Assembly (NCBI GenBank): GCA_947522735.1
Contig: CANNTZ010000039.1
Coordinates: 1-22,547, forward strand
Length of the DNA: 22,547 nt
Direction of reading: 5' to 3'
Source: an uncultured Oscillospiraceae bacterium
Lineage (GTDB): Bacteria > Bacillota > Clostridia > Oscillospirales > Ruminococcaceae
Shown here: one piece after another, positions 1-6,419 of the stretch
How positions within the stretch are numbered: position 1 is the first letter of the stretch
Layout of the letters: each line of letters opens with the position of its first letter
The notes under the pieces: model-generated
What the model was told of the DNA's origin: nothing
What the model saw: only the letters and a program-made list of their open reading frames with translations
The model's database searches: none
Position numbers and translations under genes: made by a program

Positions 1-1316
1 AACACAAGCTCCTTGAGCTCGTCTATCTTCAGCTCGGTCTCGATCATGAGCGCCGCGCCGTAGATCATCTCGGAGGTATAGCTTCCGATCATGTGCACGC
101 CGACGAGACGGTCGTACTTTTTGTCGACGATCAGCTTGCAGATACCGTCTCCTCCCTCGACCTCGGCGACATAACGTCCGGCATATTTCATCGAGATGTT
201 TGCAACCTTGACGTCCATGCCCTTCGCCCTCGCGGTCTCCTCGGTCTCGCCGACGGAGGCAACCTCAGGATCGGTATAGATGACAGCGGGAATGGCGCTG
301 TAGCGCATGATATCCCTCTTGCCAAGGATGTGGTTGACAGCGACCTCGGCCTCGCGGTAAGCGGTGTGAGCCAGCATGGATTTGCCGTTTACATCGCCGC
401 AGGCGTACACGTCGGGGACGTTTGTGCGCATGTGCTCGTCGGTGACGATGGCGCCGCGCTCGGTGAGCACGCCGATGCTCTCAAGACCGATGCCCTTGGT
501 GAACGCGCGGCGGCCGATGGAGAGCAGAACCTTGTCTGCCTCGACGGTCTTGACCTCGCCGTTCTCCTCGTAGGAAACGCTGTCGGTTCCAACCGCAGTG
601 ACCTTGCAGGAGAGGCGGAAGTCCACGCCGTTCTTCTGATAATGCCTGAGCAGGATGTTGGAGATTTCGGCGTCGGTGGGGCCGGCTATCTTGTTGAGCA
701 TCTCGATGACGGTGACCTTGCTGCCGATGCTGCTGAAATATGCGACCATCTCAAGGCCGATAACGCCGCCGCCGATGACGACGAGCCGCTCCGGAACAGT
801 CGTCATGTCAAGTATCTCGCGGTTGGTCATAACGAAGCCGGACTCAACGCCCTCCTTCACGCCGGGGATCGGCGGGACGACTGCGGTGGAGCCGGTGGCG
901 ATGATGAGCTTTTTCGCAGCGTAGACGGTTCCGTCAACGTTGACGTTGAAGCCCTCGTCGCCCTTGCCCTCAAGCACGGCGTTGCCGGTGAGGACGGTCA
1001 CTCCGTTACGCTTCATCTGCATACCAACGCCGGAAACAAGCTGCTTGACTACCTTGTTCTTGCGGGCGACAACCTTGGAGTGGTCAATGGAAACGCCGGT
1101 GCAGGTCACGCCGTAGGGCTCGGCATGGCGGGCGTGGTTATAATACTTGGCGGAGTTGAGGAACGCCTTGGAGGGGATGCAGCCCTCGTTGAGGCAAACG
1201 CCGCCCAACGCGCGCTTCTCGGCCACAGCGGTCTTGAGCCCAGCATGACCGGCGCGCTCCGCCGCAAGATAACCGGCAGGGCCGCCGCCGAGAACGATCA
1301 GATCAAAAACTTCCAT
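1..1316 (-). CDS. lpdA: Dihydrolipoyl dehydrogenase (E3), C-terminus cut by window edge
   Basis: FAD enzyme that reoxidises the dihydrolipoyl arm of a 2-oxoacid dehydrogenase complex with NAD+. About 438 codons are visible; the family is usually 455-475 residues, so only the last part of the dimerisation domain is missing to the left. Seen: N-terminal FAD-binding GGGPAGY (residues 10-16), the redox-active disulfide in CLNEGC (Cys41 and Cys46), a second Rossmann motif VVIGGGVIGLE for NAD, and the CGDVNGKSMLAHTA motif of the FAD domain. No lipoyl domain is fused to its N-terminus. It is the last visible gene of a minus-strand series following the E2 gene, 87 bases downstream of it, which supports assignment to that complex. 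The start ATG at 1316 has an AAGG-rich leader upstream. Family assignment is firm; the substrate of the complex is unknown. Confidence 0.95.
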   Translation of the reverse strand, partial: MEVFDLIVLGGGPAGYLAAERAGHAGLKTAVAEKRALGGVCLNEGCIPSKAFLNSAKYYNHARHAEPYGVTCTGVSIDHSKVVARKNKVVKQLVSGVGMQMKRNGVTVLTGNAVLEGKGDEGFNVNVDGTVYAAKKLIIATGSTAVVPPIPGVKEGVESGFVMTNREILDMTTVPERLVVIGGGVIGLEMVAYFSSIGSKVTVIEMLNKIAGPTDAEISNILLRHYQKNGVDFRLSCKVTAVGTDSVSYEENGEVKTVEADKVLLSIGRRAFTKGIGLESIGVLTERGAIVTDEHMRTNVPDVYACGDVNGKSMLAHTAYREAEVAVNHILGKRDIMRYSAIPAVIYTDPEVASVGETEETARAKGMDVKVANISMKYAGRYVAEVEGGDGICKLIVDKKYDRLVGVHMIGSYTSEMIYGAALMIETELKIDELKELV

Positions 1317-1356
1317 TGTTTTGAACCTTGCCTTTCGTAGTATATCCCCTGCCCTG

Positions 1357-1379
1357 CCGCTCCGGAGCATCCGAAGCGG
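1357..1379 (-). other. Intergenic hairpin between E2 and E3 genes
   Basis: The sequence CCGCTCCGGA-GCA-TCCGAAGCGG forms a 10-position stem with one C/A mismatch and a 3-base loop. No T-run follows on the minus strand, so it is not a canonical terminator. It may be an RNA-processing or stabilising structure that sets E2:E3 ratios; that role is inference. Confidence 0.5.
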
Positions 1380-1403
1380 AGGACGGGACGGATCAGATTT
1401 GAC

Positions 1404-2750
1404 TTATTTGGAGAGATACAGCGAGAAATTCTCAAGACCGTAGGCAACGTCGCGAAGGAACTTGGAGGCCGGGGTGCCGTCAAGCGCACGATGGTCGTAG
1501 GTAAGCGACAGTCCCATGGCCTGATAGCCCTGAAGCTGGCCGTTGACCATGCGGACGCGGGTCATGATGGTGTCCACGCCGAGGATGCCGGTCTGAGGAG
1601 GATTGATGACCGGAGTAAAGCTCTCGATGCCCAGCGAGCCGACGTTGGACACGGTGAAGGTCGCGCCGGAGAGAAGATCCGGGCTGATGCTGCCGGCCTT
1701 GCACATGTTGGCAAGCTCCTTGGCCTCCGCGGAGATCTCGGCGAGGGACTTTCTGTTGGCAAAGCGGATGGTCGGAACCATCAGGCCGCGGTCGGTATCG
1801 ACAGCCATGCCGAGGTGGACGTCCTTGAACTGACGGATGGTCTTGTCATCGATCATGTTGGCGTTAAGTGCAGCATACCCGGTGAGCACGCGGGAGACGA
1901 CGAAGAGCACCATGTCGTTGAGGGTGATGTTCGGCAGGCCAAGCTTTTCGGCGTTCGCCTTGACCTTCGCACGGTAAGCCATGAGCTCGGACGCGTCGAA
2001 GCTGGTGTTGTGGGTGAGCTGCGGGATGGTGGTCAGAGACTTGGTCATCGACTTTGCTATGGCCTTTCTCATCGAGTTGAACTTCACGTCCTCGTACTCG
2101 ACTGCGGGCTCCGCCGTAGCTGCGGCCGCCGCTGCGGGCGTTGCCGGGACGTTCAGATCGTTTACGCTCACGCGACCGCCAAGTCCGGTGCCGGTTGCAA
2201 GTCCGGCCGTCGCGGCGCCGTCAAACGCAGCGGAGGTCGCGCCCACGCCGCTCTCGATGAGCTTGCGGATGTCGCGCTCGATAACGCGGCCATAGGGGCC
2301 GGTCGGAGCGGCAAAGTGTGCGTCGATATGCTTGCTTGCGGCAAGATTTTTGGCGCGCGGGGAAATTTTGATGTCGCCGGTGGAAACGGGAGCAGCGGGA
2401 GCGGCCTCGACAGCGGCTGCGGGGGCAGCGGCGGTTTCCGGAGCGGCGGGGGTAGCCTCGGCAGCGGGGGCGTCGCCCTCGAGCACGGGACGCAGGGCGG
2501 AGCAGTCCTCGCCCTTCTTTCCTACCGCGCAGACGTTGACGAGGCACGGAACCTCGTCGCCGTCTTTGAAGAATATCTCAAGGATCTCGCCGCTTTCAGT
2601 GGATTCGCACTCGAAAGTGGCCTTGTCAGTCTCATAGCCGAAAAGGATATCGCCTACTTTAACTGTGTCGCCCACTTTTTTGTACCATTTGGTGATGATA
2701 CAGGTCTCGACCGTAATTCCGGCCTTGGGCATAAGGATTCCAGCAGCCAT
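1404..2750 (-). CDS. Dihydrolipoamide acyltransferase (E2) of a 2-oxoacid dehydrogenase complex
   Basis: 448-residue E2 core protein, which carries acyl groups on a lipoyl lysine and transfers them to CoA. Domains in order: lipoyl domain (about 1-80) with the lipoylation motif ETDKATFE (Lys43); an Ala/Pro-rich flexible linker (about 90-125); a peripheral E3-binding domain (about 128-167, KISPRAKNLA...GRVIERDI); a second Ala-rich linker; and the catalytic domain with the YDHRALDG motif (His420). The start ATG has an excellent AGGAGG 10 bases upstream (2761-2766). It lies 53 bases downstream of the dehydrogenase gene and 87 bases upstream of E3. Pyruvate, acetoin and branched-chain E2s are hard to separate by eye, so the substrate is left open. 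No E1 alpha/beta gene accompanies it in this window, which is unusual because E1 normally precedes E2. Confidence 0.93.
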   Translation of the reverse strand: MAAGILMPKAGITVETCIITKWYKKVGDTVKVGDILFGYETDKATFECESTESGEILEIFFKDGDEVPCLVNVCAVGKKGEDCSALRPVLEGDAPAAEATPAAPETAAAPAAAVEAAPAAPVSTGDIKISPRAKNLAASKHIDAHFAAPTGPYGRVIERDIRKLIESGVGATSAAFDGAATAGLATGTGLGGRVSVNDLNVPATPAAAAAATAEPAVEYEDVKFNSMRKAIAKSMTKSLTTIPQLTHNTSFDASELMAYRAKVKANAEKLGLPNITLNDMVLFVVSRVLTGYAALNANMIDDKTIRQFKDVHLGMAVDTDRGLMVPTIRFANRKSLAEISAEAKELANMCKAGSISPDLLSGATFTVSNVGSLGIESFTPVINPPQTGILGVDTIMTRVRMVNGQLQGYQAMGLSLTYDHRALDGTPASKFLRDVAYGLENFSLYLSK

Positions 2751-2803
2751 GTGGTGTTTACCTCCTATATATAATGAATAATCAAGCTATTTTCTGCCGT
2801 CGC

Positions 2804-4063
2804 TCAGATGGCCGGGGTGTTGGCGAGCAGATACTGCTCCGCCTCGTAGGACCACAGTCCGTTGTGGCGGCTGGTGATCTCCGCGAGCTTTGCAAACTTC
2901 GGGTCGGTTTCGCCGAGCTTTGCAAAGTCTGCGATGGCGACGAGCGGCATGGAGATGTGGGTATAGATCAGCTTCTTGCCGCCGGGGATGGAGGGCAGAT
3001 TGAGGGTAGTCTCCCTCGCCGCGTCCAGGCCGCCAATATGGGTCACGAGGATAGCCGGGGTGAGCTTGCCGTCGGACATCATCGCGAGCGCCTCGCGCAT
3101 ATCGTCTGTGTTGCCGCCGGAGGTGCCGACGATGTGGGTGTAGTTATAATGTACGTTGTAGAAGTTGAACTTTGCGGAAAAATCCTTCTTGGAGGGGCCT
3201 GCGAAGAAGTTCAGGCAGCCGTCAAAGCCGAGGATGGCGTCGGCCTGCTCGACGACGGGCGCGACGGGTGCAAACACAAGAACGTCGTTGTAGCCGGTGC
3301 CTCCGGAGAGAGCCATAAGCTCCGCGACTGCGTCGCCCTTGCCGGTGTTGATGTAATGCAGCTCGATGCCGTTCTTCTTGGCCTCCTCTACGGTGAGGAT
3401 GGAGGCGGCGCGGGTCAGTCTCGCGTCGTCGATATCGGTGACGACAAGCAGCGACGGACGGCGGTCGCAGTGGATGATATAGTCGATAGCGGCAAGGCCC
3501 ATCGGGCCGACGCCTGCGAGAACGGCCATCTTGCCGCCCTCAACGATGCCCATGTCATGCTTATAGACGCCAAGTCTGGTGTGATACATTGCATGGAAGG
3601 TGCCTATAACGCAGGAGAGAGGCTCTGCAAGGGAGCCCTTGAAGAACGCGTCGCCGGAATAGGGCAGCAGGCAGTTCATCTCCATGACCTCGTTCGGGAT
3701 GAGGACATAGGTAGCGTCGCCGCCGATGTAGCGGAAGGAGTAGCCGGGGGCGTCCTGAGAGCCCTTGTAGTTGAGTGCGGGCTGCACAGAGACCTTCTCG
3801 CCGACCTTGAACTTGTCCGCCCACTTTGCGCCGACCTTGATAAGCTCGCCGCAGAATTCATGTCCGATGATGGTCGGGTGCTCGGCGCAGTCGTTGGGGA
3901 CGCGCTTGTGGTCAGCACCCTGAATGGCCGCCTTATAGGAAGACATGCAGATGCTGTCGGAAACGATCTTCGCGAGAATCTCGTCATCGCCCATCTCGGG
4001 AAGCTCAAACTCTTCGAGTCTGAGATCGTTCTTGCCATAGATACGCAGCGCTTTTGTAAGCAT
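2804..4063 (-). CDS. Zinc-dependent alcohol dehydrogenase, L-sorbose-1-phosphate reductase-like
   Basis: 419-residue medium-chain dehydrogenase. Its N-terminus (KALRIYGKNDLRLEEFELPE) and the QGADHKRVPND and IIGHEFCGE segments resemble the L-sorbose-1-phosphate reductase (SorE) family, which reduces L-sorbose 1-phosphate to D-glucitol 6-phosphate. Visible catalytic-zinc ligands are Cys39 and His68-Glu69 (GHEF). A Rossmann glycine motif AGVGPMGLAA lies mid-protein. The four-Cys structural zinc lobe of classical alcohol dehydrogenases is absent. The ATG at 4063 is chosen over upstream in-frame starts because GGAG sits 6 bases before it; the ATG at 4075 has only 2 bases between GGAG and the codon. 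It lies 138 bases downstream of the DeoR gene, with no promoter seen between, so is probably co-transcribed. The family is fairly sure; the actual sugar phosphate is inferred. Confidence 0.8.
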   Translation of the reverse strand: MLTKALRIYGKNDLRLEEFELPEMGDDEILAKIVSDSICMSSYKAAIQGADHKRVPNDCAEHPTIIGHEFCGELIKVGAKWADKFKVGEKVSVQPALNYKGSQDAPGYSFRYIGGDATYVLIPNEVMEMNCLLPYSGDAFFKGSLAEPLSCVIGTFHAMYHTRLGVYKHDMGIVEGGKMAVLAGVGPMGLAAIDYIIHCDRRPSLLVVTDIDDARLTRAASILTVEEAKKNGIELHYINTGKGDAVAELMALSGGTGYNDVLVFAPVAPVVEQADAILGFDGCLNFFAGPSKKDFSAKFNFYNVHYNYTHIVGTSGGNTDDMREALAMMSDGKLTPAILVTHIGGLDAARETTLNLPSIPGGKKLIYTHISMPLVAIADFAKLGETDPKFAKLAEITSRHNGLWSYEAEQYLLANTPAI

Positions 4064-4201
4064 ATCAAACTCCATTTCTCCGGCGGCACAAACTTGATTT
4101 TTCTGTACCTCCGCCGCTCTCCGCCGGTCGGGCGGCAGTACATATTGGTTAACCGCGGCGTTCTCCGTCCGGGTCTCCCCTTTCCTCGGACGCCGCAAAA
4201 T

Positions 4202-4966
4202 TTATAACAGCTTCACGCCGTACCCGAGCGCCTCCGCAGAGACAGCCTCCGGCACGGGTGCTTCGGTTATCATATAATCGATATCCTCCATCGTCGCGAA
4301 GGTGAACGGAAGCATCCCGCCGATTTTGGAATTGTCCAGCAGCATCGCTACCGTCCTCGCCTTGCGAATGACCTCGCGCTTGACGAGCGCCTCGGATTCG
4401 CGTCCGCAGGTGAAGCCGCCCTCCATCGAATAGCCGGACGCGACGATAAATGCCATGTCTATGTTGACGTGCGAGAGCATCTCGGTTGCCGCGGAGCCTG
4501 TCAGCGTCAGGTTGGAGCGATTTAGCGTGCCGCCGCAGAGGTTCACGGTGATATTCCCTTTTTTCGCAAGCTCCATCGCTATGTTGGGACCGTTGGTGAC
4601 GACGCTCGCCGGGATATCCGGCACAACCGTTGCGAGCTCCATCATCGTGCTGCCCGCGTCGATGAATATCGCCCTGCCGCCGCCGAACAGCTCCGCCGCC
4701 TTTTTGGCTATGGCCTCCTTGGCGCGCTTGTTTTTTATGGCGCGCAGCTCGTACGCGGGCTCGCGATCCGACGAGCCGCCAAGATATTTCGCACCGCCGC
4801 GCACGCGGACGATGTAGCCCTCCTGCTCCAGCGTATCCAGATCTCGATGGATCGTCATCAGGCTGACCGATGAAAACAGCGCAGACAGCTCCTTGATGGT
4901 AACGACGCCTTTGCTTTCGATATATTTTTTGATCTCGTCCCGTCGCAGATTATTGATGACCGCCAC
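4202..4966 (-). CDS. DeoR-family transcriptional repressor, probably of the surrounding sugar-phosphate genes
   Basis: About 254 residues. N-terminal DeoR winged helix (RRDEIKKYIESKGVVTIKEL, SLMTIHRDLDTLEQEGYIVRVRGGA) followed by the C-terminal DeoR effector domain (IFIDAGSTMMELA, VVTNGPNIAMEL, CGGTLNRSNLTLTG), which in this family binds phosphorylated sugars. The start is uncertain. An in-frame TTG at 4987 lies inside the -10 box of its own promoter and cannot be used from that transcript. The GTG at 4966, used here, is only 3 bases after GGAGG. An ATC at 4957 is ideally placed 8 bases after GGGAGG, exactly where homologues would start. First gene of the unit with the sorbose-1-phosphate-reductase-like, E2 and E3 genes; probably autoregulated through 4992-5006. 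Confidence 0.9.
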   Translation of the reverse strand: MAVINNLRRDEIKKYIESKGVVTIKELSALFSSVSLMTIHRDLDTLEQEGYIVRVRGGAKYLGGSSDREPAYELRAIKNKRAKEAIAKKAAELFGGGRAIFIDAGSTMMELATVVPDIPASVVTNGPNIAMELAKKGNITVNLCGGTLNRSNLTLTGSAATEMLSHVNIDMAFIVASGYSMEGGFTCGRESEALVKREVIRKARTVAMLLDNSKIGGMLPFTFATMEDIDYMITEAPVPEAVSAEALGYGVKLL

Positions 4967-4986
4967 CTCCCTCCGGCAACATATCA

Positions 4987-5015
4987 ATTATAACATTTTC
5001 TAACATGCACGTCAA
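4987..5015 (-). promoter_or_regulatory. Sigma-A promoter of the deoR unit
   Basis: On the minus strand TTGACG (5015-5010), a 17-base spacer and TATAAT (4992-4987). Expected transcription start near 4980, leaving a leader of only about 14-23 bases before the regulator. An operator-like repeat fills the spacer. Confidence 0.85.
4992..5006 (-). promoter_or_regulatory. Putative DeoR operator in the deoR promoter
   Basis: Minus-strand sequence ATGTTAGAAAATGTT: two ATGTT boxes 10 bases apart (one helical turn), placed between the -35 and -10 boxes. The promoter of the aldolase/dehydrogenase unit carries ATGTTATTAAATGTT, identical at 13 of 15 positions. A third ATGTT lies at 4982-4978. Assignment to the local DeoR protein is inference from position and sharing. 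Confidence 0.6.
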
Positions 5016-5050
5016 TAGCGTCGCGCATATCTTTAAAAAATTTTTATGCC

Positions 5051-6328
5051 TTAAAGCTGGCCGTTGGCCGCAAAAAACTTGATCCGTTTTGAGAGCGCCG
5101 GCCATTCGGCGATGGTCTTTTCGGAGAACATGCCGTCCTCAACGTTCATCGTCGCGCGCTTCTCGTGGCCGATGAGCGCCCATGTGGAGACGATGAGGTG
5201 CTTAAATTCGCTGCGGGAGAGCGCCTCGCAGACGAAGCTCTGGCGCGGGGAATTGATGTCCTCGCCGCTTATCTGGAACAGGCCGTGCTCGTCGCACAGC
5301 GCCATGACGCGCTTGAGCTGGTCGAGCGTGTTGCGGGTGGGCATATAGGTTATGGCGTTGAAGCCGATCTTTGCGAGATAATCCACAAGCTCGTCGAGGA
5401 AGTCGTCCTCGAACTTCTGCGCTTTCTTGTCGCCGGTGACGGAATCGCCGACGTCGCCGAGATAGGCATAGGCCGAGATGGCTCCGACGCGCCTTGCGAG
5501 CGCCACAAAATCGCTGACGTCCGGGCACTCGGCATCGGCGTCAACGTAAAAGCGTTCGACGAGGTTGCCCTTGAGCGCGCCGAGCAGGTCGTATTGATAA
5601 TACGGGTTGTTCTCGTCGCCAAGGAAGCCGAGTATCTTGCCGGAGAGCGGCAGCTTCATCTCACCGGTAAGAAAATCGACGAGCGCCTTGCCCTTGCCGA
5701 AGCGCTCTGTCAGCTTTGCGGCGACCGCGAACAGCAGATGCCGCTCGGTGATGCTCCCGTTCTCCCGCGATTGCGAGAGTGGCACGACGTCGTTGTCGAA
5801 ATCGACGGAAATGCCATAGGGTGCGAGGATGGCGTTGAGGTTGTCCACCATCTTGCGGTTGCGCAGGTTGCGCTGTATACGGTAGGGCTTGAGAAAGCTC
5901 TCGACCTTTGCGAAATTCTGGTGAGGTATGCCGTGCAGCGCCAGATATACAACCGAGTCCTGATCGGGATTGTTGAGCCGGCGTCCGGCAAACGGGGTTT
6001 TCTTCATCGAGCAGCGCATCTCGCAGCCGCAGGTTGTGGCGATGCCGATGATGCGTCCCGCCTCGACAAATTCGCGCGCTCCGGCGACCGAGTCGTGATC
6101 CATAATGCCCGCGGTGGTAAGCCCGTTCTTCCACGCGAGATAGGCCGCCTTGGTCGGAGAATAGGGCGAAAAGGAATAGATGGTGTGGATGTGGTTGTTG
6201 ACGTTGTTGGTTTTCTCCGGCATGTCCGCCTTGCCGGAACGGTGCAGCTCCATTATAGCATGGAGGTTTTCAAGCCTCTCCCGCGCGCTCGGCGCGTTCA
6301 GGCCGTTAAAAAGCTGTTGATACTCCAT
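5051..6328 (-). CDS. PHP-domain phosphoesterase-like protein
   Basis: 425 residues. An N-terminal PHP metal-binding domain is clear: HIH (His46, His48), the DHDS motif (Asp77-His78-Asp79) and the CGCEM glutamate (Glu103), typical ligands of a polynuclear metal site hydrolysing phosphate esters. Residues from about 150 on are less familiar. It is not a DNA polymerase PHP domain nor histidinol phosphatase by length and context. The start ATG at 6328 has GGAGAG 7-8 bases upstream. It follows the aldolase/dehydrogenase fusion by 91 bases with only a hairpin between, so the two are probably one operon. Reasonable roles are a sugar- or polyol-phosphate phosphatase, or a metal-dependent lyase/hydrolase acting on the pathway intermediate. 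The substrate cannot be read from the sequence. Confidence 0.85.
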   Translation of the reverse strand: MEYQQLFNGLNAPSARERLENLHAIMELHRSGKADMPEKTNNVNNHIHTIYSFSPYSPTKAAYLAWKNGLTTAGIMDHDSVAGAREFVEAGRIIGIATTCGCEMRCSMKKTPFAGRRLNNPDQDSVVYLALHGIPHQNFAKVESFLKPYRIQRNLRNRKMVDNLNAILAPYGISVDFDNDVVPLSQSRENGSITERHLLFAVAAKLTERFGKGKALVDFLTGEMKLPLSGKILGFLGDENNPYYQYDLLGALKGNLVERFYVDADAECPDVSDFVALARRVGAISAYAYLGDVGDSVTGDKKAQKFEDDFLDELVDYLAKIGFNAITYMPTRNTLDQLKRVMALCDEHGLFQISGEDINSPRQSFVCEALSRSEFKHLIVSTWALIGHEKRATMNVEDGMFSEKTIAEWPALSKRIKFFAANGQL

Positions 6329-6383
6329 TGTTTCTCTCCATCTTCAGGTGTTTGTAATCTTTGGTGCTTTATCCCAAGACAGA

Positions 6384-6402
6384 CTGCCGGAAGCTCCGGC
6401 AG
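6384..6402 (-). other. Intergenic hairpin between fusion enzyme and PHP gene
   Basis: CTGCCGGA-AGC-TCCGGCAG: a perfect 8-bp GC-rich stem with a 3-base loop, lying 18 bases after the stop of the upstream gene. No T-run follows, so full termination is unlikely. It could protect the upstream mRNA segment or cause partial termination. Confidence 0.55.
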
Positions 6403-6419
6403 CCTGTACATGAATACGT

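Noticed and set aside
93..1340. 415-codon plus-strand frame
   Set aside because: Shadow of the dihydrolipoyl dehydrogenase gene, which shows all expected motifs on the minus strand.
2774..4207. 477-codon plus-strand frame opposite the sorbose-1-phosphate-reductase-like gene
   Set aside because: Antisense shadow of a clear dehydrogenase with zinc and Rossmann motifs; no recognisable domain of its own.
5025..5049. Terminator after the PHP gene (GCATA...TATGC around A/T runs)
   Set aside because: Only a 5-bp AT-rich outer stem with no stable GC core; too weak to call, so read-through from the upstream unit into deoR stays possible.
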